From Bog-473 sp963755495 (GTDB lineage: Bacteria > Actinomycetota > Acidimicrobiia > Acidimicrobiales > RAAP-2), in contig CAVWJS010000006.1 in assembly GCA_963755495.1 (NCBI GenBank), positions 124,001 through 188,000 on the forward strand: DNA of 64,000 nt, written 5' to 3'. The translations under genes and the position numbers were made by a program. Below, in pieces: positions 36,338 through 46,476 of this stretch; positions within the stretch are counted from its first letter, which is position 1; each line of letters starts with the position of its first letter. The notes below the pieces were generated by a model. The model did no database searches, was not told the DNA's origin, and saw nothing but the letters and a program-made list of their open reading frames with translations.

Positions 36338-37561
36338 CTACCGACCCACCATCACCATTGGATTCTGGACAGGGTTCCGACCCGCCAGGCCGACGAGGGC
36401 GAACGCGAAGGACACGATCGCCAGAAAGACCCAACCGGTGTCGAAACTCGTATGGGGGACGAGATGTCCGAAGATGATGGGGATGAAGAAGCCGCCGATT
36501 GCGGCCAACGCCAGCATCAGACCAGTGGCCGTGCCGATGAATTGGTGCTCGATGTGGGAAACGCGGGAAGGCACTGCTAACCACGCCGCGAAGCCGAATA
36601 TCAGGAAGAAGCCGATGGCGATCCCGAGCGCCCAAAGTGCTTGGTCCGGTACAACGGGGATGACGATGAGCAACGCGGAGACGACAATGAGGGGAACGAA
36701 AACGAACATCCGTAAGTTCTCGCTGCGGTCGGCGAAGTAGCCACCGAGCAAACTCCCCGGGATGCCTGCGAGCAGGATCAGCGAAGACAGGAGTCCTCCC
36801 GTGGTGGGGTCGAAGTGCCGGTCGAGGGTCACGTACTCGCTAAACAGCTGCGACGTGGTGAAGTACGCACCGTATCCGCCGAGAAGCGCGACGCCGTAGA
36901 TCCACAAATCCCTGCTCCCGAGTGAGGCTTGCAATGCGGCGCGATCGAACCTTGCGCCCCCGAGCGACGGATTGCCGTCCGGTACATGGAAGGTGACGAG
37001 AGTCACCACCATGATGAGCAGTTCGAACGTGCCGGCCAGGACCAATGATGTGTGCCAACTCGTTGCCCGTTGCACATAGATCCAAACGTAAAGAGCAAAG
37101 GCTGCCCCCGCGCAGAAGGCGGCTCCTCCGGTGATGCCGAGGGCGAACGTCACGTCTCTCTCGTGAAACCAGACGAATACCGCGGCAGTCCCCATCGCGA
37201 TGAACACGGAGCCACCGATGCCGCTGACGACTCGAAAGGAGGCAAGCTCGGTGTAGTTGTGCGAAAGCCCGGACATGACACCCGCCAGACCCTGGACCAA
37301 GAGCCCGAGCACGAGCGTTTTCTTCATGCCGATCCTGGTCGCGAGCATGCCGCCGGGAATATGCGAAAGCCCGTAGCCGACGATGTAGAGCGAGATGAGG
37401 TAGCTGAGCGATCCCAACCCAACGTGGAATTCTCCGCCGATGAGCGGGAACGCCGTGGCCACATCGAACCAATTCAGGGTCAGAGCGAAGATCCCTAAAC
37501 TGATGACGGCGAGCATGCCCCAGCGAACCTGGCCATCCTCGATACTGTGGGCGGATGTCAT
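36338..37561 (-). CDS. Major facilitator superfamily transporter
   Basis: Twelve-helix-type membrane transporter of about 407 residues. The ATG at 37561 follows GGGGAGATC. Family features: SLYIVGYGLSHIPGGMLATRIGMKK (loop 2-3 motif with the conserved Gly and Arg), SGLSHNYTELASFRVVSGIGGSVF, and a second-half repeat GIPGSLLGGYFADRSENLR. Substrate cannot be told; the layout is that of small-anion or drug transporters. A weak stem (36308-36314 with 36329-36335) lies just past its stop. It is divergent from the LuxR-type regulator, a possible controller. Confidence 0.88.
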   Translation of the reverse strand: MTSAHSIEDGQVRWGMLAVISLGIFALTLNWFDVATAFPLIGGEFHVGLGSLSYLISLYIVGYGLSHIPGGMLATRIGMKKTLVLGLLVQGLAGVMSGLSHNYTELASFRVVSGIGGSVFIAMGTAAVFVWFHERDVTFALGITGGAAFCAGAAFALYVWIYVQRATSWHTSLVLAGTFELLIMVVTLVTFHVPDGNPSLGGARFDRAALQASLGSRDLWIYGVALLGGYGAYFTTSQLFSEYVTLDRHFDPTTGGLLSSLILLAGIPGSLLGGYFADRSENLRMFVFVPLIVVSALLIVIPVVPDQALWALGIAIGFFLIFGFAAWLAVPSRVSHIEHQFIGTATGLMLALAAIGGFFIPIIFGHLVPHTSFDTGWVFLAIVSFAFALVGLAGRNPVQNPMVMVGR

Positions 37562-37809
37562 GATCTCCCCTTGTCGGGAATGCCGCCCGAAGTCCAGGTC
37601 ATAACGGTCAGACCCCGTTGGCCCCTTGCCCGCCGGGTGCCGTGCAGGCAAACAAACAGGCGTAGCATAACCGCCTGTGCTCGCATTTCGAAAGCCGCGG
37701 TGGCGACGGGCATGTGGTCATGGCCCTGCAGCCCTGATGGTGACGTCCGCCCAGCTTGAGAAGTGTCGGTCGGACCTGGGTGCGTCAGAAACTCCTTCTG
37801 GTTAGCTCG

Positions 37810-40500
37810 GTGACTGACCCTGTTGGCTTCGTCGGACGGCAGGGAGAACTGCGCATCCTCGAGGAACGGCTGGCTGCCGCGGTAACTGGTCGCCCACAGG
37901 TCGTCAGCGTGGAGGGCGAAGCCGGGGCGGGCAAGTCGACGCTCCTGTCCCGATTTCTCGGTTCGCTGTCGCACGCGGCTGTCCTCGAAGTTGGAGGTGA
38001 CGAGGCAGAGACATTGCTCTCCTACGGGGTCATAGACCAGTTACAGCCTGGGGCCATCACGGATCCGGGTACGGATCCGATGGCGGTCGGGGCTCGGTTG
38101 GTGGACCTCTTAGACCGGCTGCAGTCCGACAGCGAGGTCGTGGTACTCGCTATTGACGATCTGCAATGGGTCGACCGGCCATCGAGTCGCGCCGTGTTGT
38201 TCGCGCTGCGGCGACTCCGAGCGGACAAAGTGTTGACTATCGTGTCTTCGCGGGTTGATCAGTCGGTCGACCCCGGTTGGGCGCGGTTCATAGCCGGCGA
38301 TGCGCGGGTCACGCGCATCCGACTAGGAGGCCTTAACGCGTCAGACCTGATTGAGCTGGCGAGCGCGCTGGGGCTTCGGACCTTTTCGAAAAGAGCGGCA
38401 GCTCGCCTGGCTGCGCACACGGAAGGAAACGCTCTTTATTGCCGGGCGTTGCTCGATGAGATCGGGATCGCGGGATTGAACGGTGAGGACAGTGCTCTCC
38501 CTGCTCCTCGGGAACTCTCTGGGGTGATTCTCTCCCGTGTGGCCGGGCTCTCGGCCACAGCCCAGGCATTCTTGGCGGCAGCTTCGGTGTTGGGTCATCA
38601 TGCGTCCGCGTCAACAATCGCTTCGGTTGCTCAGTTGCCCGAGGCCCAGGAGGCAATCGACGCGGCGGTGGCGGCCGGACTCCTGAACGAAAGCGCTCTG
38701 GCGTCAGAGCTTACCTTCGCCCATCCGTTGTATCGGGCCGCCATTTACGCCGACCTCAGTCCAACCAGCCGACGAGCACTGCACGCACGTGCCGCCAAGT
38801 TTGTCGCCGGTCGCGCCGGACTGACTCATCGCGTTGCGGCGTCGATTGGTCCAGACGAGGCATTGGCCCGCGAGTTCGAGGAATCCGCTCGAGCCAGTGT
38901 CGAGCTCGGAGAACTAGCCGCTTCGGCTTGGGCCTTAGAGCAGGCGGCTTCCCTTTCGCTGGCTGCTTCGGACCGAGAACGTCGACTGCTCGATGCCGCG
39001 GTGGTCCAACTCAACGCCGCCGACACGTCCGCTGCGGCTCGCGTCCTGGCTTCTTGTGAGGCGTCCAGTGCTCGATACGACGCGCTGATGGGACTTCTAG
39101 GCGTCTTTTCAGGTTCGCCCACCACCGAGGGTCGCTTGCTCGCCGCCTGGCAGGCGCATGATCCAGAAGGCGAACGTGAGATTGGAGCCCGCGCCGCGAC
39201 GTCGTTGGCCAACTGGATGGTTATCTCGGGTCGGCCCGATCAAGCCATCGAGTGGGGGGGTCGAGCGGTCGATGGAACCGTTGCGGATTCTGCGGTGAGG
39301 GCCATGGCGTGCACTGCACAGGCATATGGATTCGCCGCCGCTGGACGCAGCCCCGAGGGGCTGGTCGTCCTCGACTTTCTGCCTGGCTCGGGAAATGAAG
39401 TGCCGGTATCTGAGACAGATGCCCTCATCATGCGGGGCATGCTCAAGGTCTACAGCGACGACCTCAGTGGGTCCATCGCGGACCTCGGCATAGCAGCGGC
39501 GCGTCTGCGCAATGGTCTGCCCGCGACCTACCCCGTCCCGTGTTTGTCCCATCTGAGCGATGCCCACTTTCGCCGGGGCGATTGGGACGCCGCCATAACC
39601 AATGCCCAGTTGGCGATCGCATGGGCGCAAGATGCCGACCGTCCGCTCGACCTGTCGCGAGCGCACGCACGCGCCGCCCAGGTCCTGGCCTTTCGCGGTG
39701 AGTGGTCTTCCGCCCAGGACCACGTGCGCGCGGCGCGAACAGCGGCGGAGCGGTTCCCGCAAGTGCTTCCGGTAGCCCACGCAGCCACGGGGGCCGTCTC
39801 TCTTGCCTCGGCGCAAGGTGATCCGATTGGGGTTCTTGCGGCGACGGAACCGGTACGCGCCACCGGACGCCTCGGTGTCGGTGGTCGCCCGGGCATCTTC
39901 AACTGGAGAGGGATGGAGGCGGCCGCACTCATCGAGCTCGGAAGACTCAGCGTGGCGGAAGCTGCACTCGGCGAGTTCGAGGCGGCCATCCCCCACAGTG
40001 GATTGGCATCGGCGGCTCTGACACTTGCCCGCTGTCGCGGGGCTCTTGCAACGGCGAACGGAAATGGGACCCAGGCGGAGGCGGAGTTCGCCCGGGCTCA
40101 CTCGATGGAGCCACAGGTTCCCATACCGTTCGAGCACGCGCTCCTTGCACTCGACGATGGCCGGCGCTCGCGCACGACCGGGAATCCGCCAGCTGCGATT
40201 GCCCAACTCGAAAAGGCCCATCGCATCTTCTCCGATCTCGGCGCAGACCCGTACGTCCAGGCGTGTGCCAAGGAACTGGCCGCCCTGGAGGTCACCGTCG
40301 CGCCAGATAGCCCCGCCACCCTCTTGGGCCTGAGCCGCGCCGAGCTGGCTGTCGTCCGACTGGTCGCCACCGGACTGACCAACAAAGAGGTGGCAAACGA
40401 GTTGTATGTGTCGGTGAAAACCGTGGAGTACCACCTCCGGAACAGTTACATCAAGCTCGACATCACCTCCCGGCGAGCGCTCGCCGATCTTGTGAATTGA
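37810..40500 (+). CDS. Large ATP-binding LuxR-family transcriptional regulator (LAL type)
   Basis: Regulator of about 896 residues from a GTG at 37810 (the frame is open a little further upstream). The N-terminus GFVGRQGELRILEERLAAA leads into an AAA/STAND ATPase with Walker A EGEAGAGKST and Walker B VLAIDDLQWVD. The middle is alpha-helical TPR-like repeats. The C-terminal LuxR helix-turn-helix is LSRAELAVVRLVATGLTNKEVANELYVSVKTVEYHLRNSY. Family members respond to small ligands and often activate neighbouring genes. The divergent MFS gene and the genes downstream to 44357 are candidates. Confidence 0.9.
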   Translation: MTDPVGFVGRQGELRILEERLAAAVTGRPQVVSVEGEAGAGKSTLLSRFLGSLSHAAVLEVGGDEAETLLSYGVIDQLQPGAITDPGTDPMAVGARLVDLLDRLQSDSEVVVLAIDDLQWVDRPSSRAVLFALRRLRADKVLTIVSSRVDQSVDPGWARFIAGDARVTRIRLGGLNASDLIELASALGLRTFSKRAAARLAAHTEGNALYCRALLDEIGIAGLNGEDSALPAPRELSGVILSRVAGLSATAQAFLAAASVLGHHASASTIASVAQLPEAQEAIDAAVAAGLLNESALASELTFAHPLYRAAIYADLSPTSRRALHARAAKFVAGRAGLTHRVAASIGPDEALAREFEESARASVELGELAASAWALEQAASLSLAASDRERRLLDAAVVQLNAADTSAAARVLASCEASSARYDALMGLLGVFSGSPTTEGRLLAAWQAHDPEGEREIGARAATSLANWMVISGRPDQAIEWGGRAVDGTVADSAVRAMACTAQAYGFAAAGRSPEGLVVLDFLPGSGNEVPVSETDALIMRGMLKVYSDDLSGSIADLGIAAARLRNGLPATYPVPCLSHLSDAHFRRGDWDAAITNAQLAIAWAQDADRPLDLSRAHARAAQVLAFRGEWSSAQDHVRAARTAAERFPQVLPVAHAATGAVSLASAQGDPIGVLAATEPVRATGRLGVGGRPGIFNWRGMEAAALIELGRLSVAEAALGEFEAAIPHSGLASAALTLARCRGALATANGNGTQAEAEFARAHSMEPQVPIPFEHALLALDDGRRSRTTGNPPAAIAQLEKAHRIFSDLGADPYVQACAKELAALEVTVAPDSPATLLGLSRAELAVVRLVATGLTNKEVANELYVSVKTVEYHLRNSYIKLDITSRRALADLVN

Positions 40501-40633
40501 CCGATCCGGTCCGGTTGGGCACTCGGGTCGATCTTCTTCGACCGCCTATGACCAGGTAATTCACAAAATCCAGGGTTAAACCTAGGGTCGTTCCCTGGGG
40601 ACAAAACGGCGCAGGCGGCATTGACTTGAAGCC

Positions 40634-40852
40634 ATGGACACCTCGCCAACACCAGAGCAGTCAGTGCGCCTCGACCTCGAGATCAGCCGTGCTCAAGACG
40701 GGCGCCTCGAAGGACAACTGCGGACCGATGCCGCCGACCGCTGGAGCCCGTTTTCGGGCGTGCTCGAGCTCCTCAAGGTGATCGAGGACTCGCTCGACGT
40801 CGTCGAAGCCGTCGAAGCCCCCACCCACGTTCAACCCAAGGAAAGGAATTGA
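40634..40852 (+). CDS. Small acidic protein upstream of PspC
   Basis: 72 residues, starting ATG at 40634, ending three bases before the PspC-like gene. It is acidic and helix-forming, with SRAQDGRLEGQLRTDAADRWSPFSGVLELLKVIEDSLDVV. No domain was recognised. Tight spacing indicates co-transcription with the PspC-like and MMPL genes. Confidence 0.6.
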   Translation: MDTSPTPEQSVRLDLEISRAQDGRLEGQLRTDAADRWSPFSGVLELLKVIEDSLDVVEAVEAPTHVQPKERN

Positions 40853-40855
40853 GTC

Positions 40856-41128
40856 ATGAAGAGCACAATGAACCAGACGGATGGAGCGGGATCCAAGCGC
40901 CCCCATCGCGCTGTCGATGGACGGATGTTGGGCGGAGTCGCCGCAGGGCTCGCGACTTACTTTGCCGTTGAGGTCACCTACGTACGGATCGCCTTCGCCG
41001 TGCTGTCGATCCTGGGGGGCGCTGGCCTTCCGCTCTACCTCGCCGCGTGGGCGTTGATCCCCGAAGAGGGTTCCGATGTGGCCATCGCCGAGGCGTTCTT
41101 TCGCCACGCTGGCGGTGCTACCTCGTGA
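40856..41128 (+). CDS. PspC-domain membrane protein
   Basis: 90 residues. The PspC fold is clear: RAVDGRMLGGVAAGLATYFAVEVTYVRIAFAVLSILGGAGLPLYLAAWALIPEE, with one or two membrane helices. PspC proteins take part in envelope-stress responses, but stand-alone actinobacterial versions are not well defined. AAGGAAAGG precedes the start at 40856. It lies between a small acidic protein and the MMPL transporter. Confidence 0.88.
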   Translation: MKSTMNQTDGAGSKRPHRAVDGRMLGGVAAGLATYFAVEVTYVRIAFAVLSILGGAGLPLYLAAWALIPEEGSDVAIAEAFFRHAGGATS

Positions 41129-41201
41129 ACGCCGTCCGTGAGGCGGTCAACCCGTCGCTGTCATTCGAAGTCCAGTCCTCTTGCTTTGAGAAAGGAACGT
41201 C

Positions 41202-43412
41202 ATGAGTCAGAATCCGTTGCTTGCCGAAGGAACTGCGGCTGACAAGCGCCGACGAGCCCGAGTTGTTCTGTGGGCGGCCGGCGTCGTTGCCCTCCTGGGC
41301 CTCCTGGGGGGCGGCATCACCTCTGCACACCTCACCTCGTCACTGAGCGACTATGACGCTCCCGGTTCCGCCGTCGTACTGGCGCAGCATCAGATCCAGC
41401 GGGTCACGGGCGCCAATCCCGAAGAGGGCTACGAAGTAGTCGTCCGCACGGTGGCACCCATCGACGTCTCGTCGCCCGTGCCGAACCGCGTGGCGAGGGT
41501 CGTTGCCCTCCTGCGGGCGCGCCCGGAGGTCAAGCGGGTCCTCGACTACGCCAACACCGGTGGTGGCTCGACCATGATCTCCAAAGACGGGGACTTCACC
41601 GTTGTCGTAGCCACTGTCGGCGCGGTACAGGAGAAGCAGGCTGTGACCGCTCTCCAGCACGCCATTGCGGCGCAACGTTCGCTCAAGGGCAACACTTGGC
41701 TCGGGGGGCCGACCGTGGCCGACGTCCAGATCGCCGCAGTGTCCTCTCAAGACCTGGGCCGATCCGAGCTCTTTGCGCTGCCCTTCTTGATCCTGTTGCT
41801 CTTTTTCGTCTTCCGTGGACTGCGCTCCGCCTCCGTGCCACTGCTCGGTGCGGTGTTCGCCATCGCGGTCACTTTGGGCGTCATGGGTCTGGTGATCGTG
41901 GCTCTGCCGTTGTCGGTCTTTGCGCTCAATCTGGTCATCGCCCTCGGACTGGGTCTCTCCGTCGACTTCAGCCTGCTCATTGTGTCCCGCTTTCGTGAGG
42001 AGTTTCGCCGGCAGGGTTCGGTCGAGTCCGCACTGGTCACCGTGAGGCGGACCGCAGGACACACCGTGCTCTTTAGCTCGCTCACCATCGCCGCCGCCAT
42101 GGGGACGCTGGCCATCTTCCCCGAGCGCTTCGTCTACTCGATGGGGATCGCCGGTGCGATCGTGGTCCTGGCTGCTGGTGGCTTTGCCCTGCTCGTTTTA
42201 CCGTCGCTCCTAACCGTGTTCGGTGAGCGCATCGCCGCTCACACCTCTTCATGGCGCCACGACCTCCCGGCGCAAGATGAGACCCAGACGACTGGACGTT
42301 GGTATCGCATCGCCACCGTCGTCATGCGGCGGCCTGCCCTTTGGGCCCTCTCCGCAGTCCTGATCCTGGTGGTTCTCGCCGCACCGTTCCTGCGCGTCTC
42401 GTTCACTGGGGCCGATGCGAGCGCGCTGCCGGCCAGCAACTCGGCCGGCACTGCCTATGAGCTGGTGCAGAGCAAGTTCACCGCCTTCTCCGAGGCGCCC
42501 GCCAGTCTTGTCATCGATGCGGCACACCCGACGGCCAGAGATTTGTCGTCACTGACCGCCAAGGCGGCAGCCGTTCCTGGAGTGAGGGCGGTTTCGACCT
42601 TTGAGCACCTCGGAGGCTCCCTGTGGGAGTCCAACGTGGCCCTCTCCTCACGCCCACTTTCACCGGCGGCCCAGCGAACCGTCAACGATCTTCAGTCGTT
42701 GCATGGCCCGGGACAGCTCACCGTGGTGGGACAGACGGCCTCCTTCTTGTCGCTGCAGAAGAGCCTCAAGTCCCACCTCCCAGTGGTCCTTGGGCTGATC
42801 GTCCTGATCGCACTCGTGATGCTCTTCGCCATGACGCGCTCAATCGTGCTCCCGCTCATGGCAGTGGTGATGAACGTCTTCACCATCGGCGCCACCTTCG
42901 GCATGCTGGTGTGGGCCTTCCAGTGGGGGCGTCTCAGTCACCTGCTCGGATTCAATGGTCCGGGCGCTCTGCAATCCACGTCGCTCATCATCATCCTCGC
43001 CGTGGTCTTCGGACTCTCCACCGACTATGGCGTGTTCCTCCTCGGGCGGATGAAGGAAGAGCATGACGCCGGGGCAACCCCAGACCAGGCGGTCGCCCTC
43101 GGTCTCGATCGCACCGGGGGGATCGTCAGTGCCGCCGCCGTCTGCCTGGCGCTGGCCATGGGTGCTCTGGTCCTTTCTCGGTTGGTCTTCGTAAAGGAAC
43201 TGGGTCTGGGCGTGGCGTTCGCGGTGCTCCTCGACGCAACGGTTGTCCGAGCCATCCTGGTGCCGGCCGTGATGAAGCTCCTCGGACCTGTCGCCTGGTG
43301 GTCGCCGTGGTCCTCGCGCCGGGTTCAGCCACCCGTGTCTATTCCCGCCATGCCCAACACGACGATCACACCCGGCGCAGAGCGCAGAGCGGACGTACCG
43401 GCAATGAAGTAA
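41202..43412 (+). CDS. MMPL/RND-family membrane transporter
   Basis: Transporter of 736 residues; ATG at 41202 after GAGAAAGGAACG. It has the two-fold RND layout. A first helix is followed by an outward domain (residues ~40-180). The helix bundle includes LGLGLSVDFSLLIVSRFREEFRRQG, whose intramembrane aspartate and the Arg-rich end are family marks. A second helix and outward domain lead to a second bundle with GLSTDYGVFLLGRMKEEHDAG. Actinobacterial MMPL proteins export lipids, siderophores or drugs; substrate unknown here. Confidence 0.92.
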   Translation: MSQNPLLAEGTAADKRRRARVVLWAAGVVALLGLLGGGITSAHLTSSLSDYDAPGSAVVLAQHQIQRVTGANPEEGYEVVVRTVAPIDVSSPVPNRVARVVALLRARPEVKRVLDYANTGGGSTMISKDGDFTVVVATVGAVQEKQAVTALQHAIAAQRSLKGNTWLGGPTVADVQIAAVSSQDLGRSELFALPFLILLLFFVFRGLRSASVPLLGAVFAIAVTLGVMGLVIVALPLSVFALNLVIALGLGLSVDFSLLIVSRFREEFRRQGSVESALVTVRRTAGHTVLFSSLTIAAAMGTLAIFPERFVYSMGIAGAIVVLAAGGFALLVLPSLLTVFGERIAAHTSSWRHDLPAQDETQTTGRWYRIATVVMRRPALWALSAVLILVVLAAPFLRVSFTGADASALPASNSAGTAYELVQSKFTAFSEAPASLVIDAAHPTARDLSSLTAKAAAVPGVRAVSTFEHLGGSLWESNVALSSRPLSPAAQRTVNDLQSLHGPGQLTVVGQTASFLSLQKSLKSHLPVVLGLIVLIALVMLFAMTRSIVLPLMAVVMNVFTIGATFGMLVWAFQWGRLSHLLGFNGPGALQSTSLIIILAVVFGLSTDYGVFLLGRMKEEHDAGATPDQAVALGLDRTGGIVSAAAVCLALAMGALVLSRLVFVKELGLGVAFAVLLDATVVRAILVPAVMKLLGPVAWWSPWSSRRVQPPVSIPAMPNTTITPGAERRADVPAMK

Positions 43413-43523
43413 GGGCGGGATCGTCACATGACCGGCTTTCGACCTCTCCTCAATCCGGCCACTGCCGACAATCCTGCTTTCAGTTCTTACGACGTCAACT
43501 ACCAGTCAAGAAAGGCTTCCCCC

Positions 43524-44357
43524 ATGACAACGCACCCAGCTGCTTCAGTGCAGACCCCCTCACTCCTCGAGCGCCAAGAGGGGAGAGTCGCCTATGACGT
43601 CGAAGGTGACGGTCCGCTCGTCGTGCTTGTACCCGGCATGGGCGATCTGCGGAGTGCGTACCGTTTCCTCGCTCCTGCCCTGCGTCAGGGCGGTTACCGC
43701 GTGGCATGTACGGACCTCCGTGGTCACGGCGATAGCGACACGACGTTCAGCTCCTATGGAGACGTTGAGACGGCAGGTGACATCATCGCCCTCATCGAGG
43801 AACTCGACGGCCCCGCTGTCGTGGTGGGCAACTCCATGGGCGCCGGTGCAGCCGCCTATGCCGCGGCCGAGCGACCTGACCTCCTCAGTGGCCTGATCCT
43901 CGTAGGACCCTTCGTTCGTAACGGCAAGACCACTGCCATGCAGCGGGTACTTCTGCGCATCGCCATGGCTCGGCCATGGGCGGCCATTTCGTGGAACTCC
44001 TATCTGCCCAAGCTCTATAAGGGGCAGCACCCCGTTGATTTCGACGAGTACCGCAAGATGGTGGTGGCGAGTATTCACCGCCCGGGGTACGCCAAGGCCT
44101 TCTCACTCACCACCCGCACCGACCATTCGTTTGCCGAGTCACGGCTCGGAGAAGTCTCAGCATCCACAATGGTCCTAATGGGTGAGCAGGATCCTGACTT
44201 TCCGGACCCACGCGCCGAGGCAGAGTGGATCTCGCAAACTCTTCATGGATGCGTCGTCATGGTGCCCGACGCCGGGCACTATCCCCAGTCACAGCAACCT
44301 GACATCACCACAAAGGCAGTGCTGAGCTTCCTGGAGGCGATCGACCATCGCGCCTAG
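43524..44357 (+). CDS. Alpha/beta-hydrolase
   Basis: Hydrolase of about 277 residues. The ATG at 43524 was chosen because AAAGG lies before it and the fold starts soon after; the frame is open to 43428. The nucleophile elbow is VVGNSMGAG, the oxyanion-region loop VLVPGMGDLRSAYRF, the acid LMGEQDPDFPD and the histidine DAGHYPQSQ. Together these give a complete Ser-Asp-His triad. The class includes esterases, epoxide hydrolases and lactonases, and the substrate cannot be told. It follows the MMPL gene by ~110 bases on the same strand. Confidence 0.9.
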   Translation: MTTHPAASVQTPSLLERQEGRVAYDVEGDGPLVVLVPGMGDLRSAYRFLAPALRQGGYRVACTDLRGHGDSDTTFSSYGDVETAGDIIALIEELDGPAVVVGNSMGAGAAAYAAAERPDLLSGLILVGPFVRNGKTTAMQRVLLRIAMARPWAAISWNSYLPKLYKGQHPVDFDEYRKMVVASIHRPGYAKAFSLTTRTDHSFAESRLGEVSASTMVLMGEQDPDFPDPRAEAEWISQTLHGCVVMVPDAGHYPQSQQPDITTKAVLSFLEAIDHRA

Positions 44358-44488
44358 TCGGCGGCCGATCCCTGCTCTGGGAGCAGCGCTGCAGAGGTCC
44401 GGTACGCCGATCGATCGTCGTCTGAGGCGACGCGATCAATCCGACTCATGGTTGAAGAGCACTTCTCCAACTCTGGGAGTGAGGGATT

Positions 44489-45046
44489 TCAAGTGGAGCG
44501 GTCGGGAAGATCGAGAATCCAAATGTAGCCACGCCCGGTATGACCTTTGGCGAAAATCTCACGGTCTTCCTCGCTGTCGAGACGGAATCCCAGTTTCCGG
44601 GGGATTGCAGCGCTCGCGAGATTCGCCTGATCCATTCGAATGATGACCTGTCTCGCTGTGTCGAGGTAAGTCGCTGCCGCATTGACGATGGCCAGAGCGG
44701 CTGAGGTAGCGATCCCTCGACGCGTGCGGCTGGTGCGCACCCAGTAGCCGATTTCAAATCGCTCGGGAAATTCAGTTCGATGTAGACCGGCCGCTCCAAA
44801 GACTTCATCAGAATTCGGATCGAGGATCGTGTAGTCCCAGCCGCGATTCGCGTGGAAATCGGACTGCCCCTGATGTAGGACTTCGTACAATCCGCTGGCT
44901 GTCGGGGTTTGTTGCGCCCACGCCATCCACTGTTCGAGTTCAGAAAAACTCTCTTCAATGGCAACGAGCATCTCTCGACCTTGCCGTGGGCTCCAGCATC
45001 GAAGCTCTAGTGACTCGGCCGAGAGTGAAGTGGGAAGCAACGTCAT
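44489..45046 (-). CDS. GNAT acetyltransferase, RimJ/RimL type
   Basis: 185 residues. The N-terminal LRCWSPRQGREMLVAIEESFSELEQWMAWAQ and the acetyl-CoA motif A region FEIGYWVRTSRTRRGIATSAALAIVNAA (R-x-x-G-x-A) are typical of RimJ/RimL acetyltransferases acting on ribosomal-protein or other N-termini. It ends RKLGFRLDSEEDREIFAKG, as family members do. It overlaps no neighbour and lies on the opposite strand to the preceding hydrolase. Confidence 0.9.
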   Translation of the reverse strand: MTLLPTSLSAESLELRCWSPRQGREMLVAIEESFSELEQWMAWAQQTPTASGLYEVLHQGQSDFHANRGWDYTILDPNSDEVFGAAGLHRTEFPERFEIGYWVRTSRTRRGIATSAALAIVNAAATYLDTARQVIIRMDQANLASAAIPRKLGFRLDSEEDREIFAKGHTGRGYIWILDLPDRST

Positions 45047-45191
45047 TTTCTCATGATGGCACTCGCTGGCTGGACTATCTCCGTCCGCCTGGACTTGTAA
45101 TCATTGGGTTTGCCGGTACGACAGCTCGATGTCCACGTCTCGCGACTCCAATGCGGAGAGAAGGCTCGAGCGGACCGACTCTCTCTCCTCA

Positions 45192-45590
45192 TCACCCGGA
45201 CGGCATCCGTTCGTCCATTGCGCTCGCAAGAATTTCTAAATCCTCCCAAATCGGAGCAAAGCCACGGGGATCTGATTCATAGCGAGGCGTGAGCCACCAG
45301 TGCAGATGGGGTGCACCATTACCCAACGCTTCGTAGTTCAGCTTCTTAGGACTGAAGACACTCCAGAGTGCCGCGGCAACCTCGGCCATTTCGGCCAAAT
45401 GGGCGTCCCTGGTGCCTCGATCCAAATCGTGCAGCTCATGGACGCAGGACTTCGTGAGAAAGAAACATGCGCCGCGGAAGTACTGGTTGGGGTTAAGCCT
45501 GACGTATCCCGTGGTCAATCTCGCCACACCCCACATCTCCTCACCAACATCCTGAGAGGCGTTGTCCGAGCAGATATGACATGAGGCCAT
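45192..45590 (-). CDS. HIT-family protein with altered His triad
   Basis: About 132 residues from MASCHICSDN (45590); longer starts exist but lack domain content or a ribosome site. CHIC near the N-terminus resembles the zinc-binding start of HIT proteins. The catalytic region reads APHLHWWLTPRY, where HIT enzymes have H-x-H-x-H followed by hydrophobic residues. The first two histidines are kept but the third is Trp. The middle histidine, the usual nucleophile, is present, so activity may persist. Substrates of the family are nucleotidyl conjugates such as dinucleoside polyphosphates. Confidence 0.8.
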   Translation of the reverse strand: MASCHICSDNASQDVGEEMWGVARLTTGYVRLNPNQYFRGACFFLTKSCVHELHDLDRGTRDAHLAEMAEVAAALWSVFSPKKLNYEALGNGAPHLHWWLTPRYESDPRGFAPIWEDLEILASAMDERMPSG

Positions 45591-45878
45591 GGAGGAACCA
45601 TACGGCGGATGGTAAGCGACCTTGCGCATCCGGATCGGATCGCCGCGTCTTTCGCCATCGTGATGACCCTTTGAGTACCGCAGAACTGGAATCTCCATGT
45701 ACCTGTCGCTGGCGTTCCATGGTTCCCAATCAGAAAACAGGACAAGCCCAGCCAGTCGTGAAATGATGCAGCGTATGGAATGTTTCATCGCCTGTCGCAT
45801 CCGCTGAGGAACTCCCGTCCATTGACGGGGTGCAGTACGTAGTCATTTCACGTATCCCTCAGATCGAAAGGCAGCACC

Positions 45879-46362
45879 ATGCGCATCCGTCCCTTCGCGC
45901 CGTCGGACATCCCCAGCCTCATCGAAATAACCATTGAGACATTCCGGCCCTTCTTTGAAGGGTACGTCGGCCCCCTTGCTTGGCCACGATGTATTTCAGC
46001 ACCAACATGGTCAGTGGGAGCAGGACTACCGTGACGACGTGCCCACCCTGCACGACCCTGAGATGGGTCGTCATATTGCGGTGGCTCAGAGTGCGGACTC
46101 CATCGCCGGATTCATCTCATGGAAGTCTGGTGAGAGACCCAAGCATGGCGAGGTCTACCTATTGGCGGTGTCGCCGCCACTTCGAGGCCAGGGCGTCGGC
46201 CGTCGACTCTGCCTACACGCCATCGAAGAGATGAAGGCTGTGGGGGTCGAGGTCGTGGAAATCGGCACGGGGGATGACGCATTCCATGCGCCAGCTCGAG
46301 CCCTTTACGAGAGCTTCGGATTTACGAAGATTCCAGTCGCTGCTTATCTCATGAAGATCTGA
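45879..46362 (+). pseudogene. GNAT acetyltransferase, frameshifted
   Basis: The ATG at 45879 (after GAAAGG) opens MRIRPFAPSDIPSLIEITIETFRPFFEGYV, a GNAT N-terminus. The continuation PLLGHDVFQHQHG...VYLLAVSPPLRGQGVGRRLCLHAIEEM, with acetyl-CoA motif RGQGVGRR, lies in the next frame. The break is near 45970-45978 (GTCGGCCCCCTTG), consistent with one extra base. Restored length is about 160 residues, normal for the family, ending ALYESFGFTKIPVAAYLMKI. Either a real frameshift in island decay or a sequence error. Confidence 0.75.
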
Positions 46363-46476
46363 GGGCGATCCAAGGCAAGGTGGCGGCGTCGTTGGACGAA
46401 GGGAAGAAGTGTCATGGACGGACGACAGCAACGAAAGGAACCCCGCCACGGTGCTAGGTGGTCAGTCGCTCGTGAA

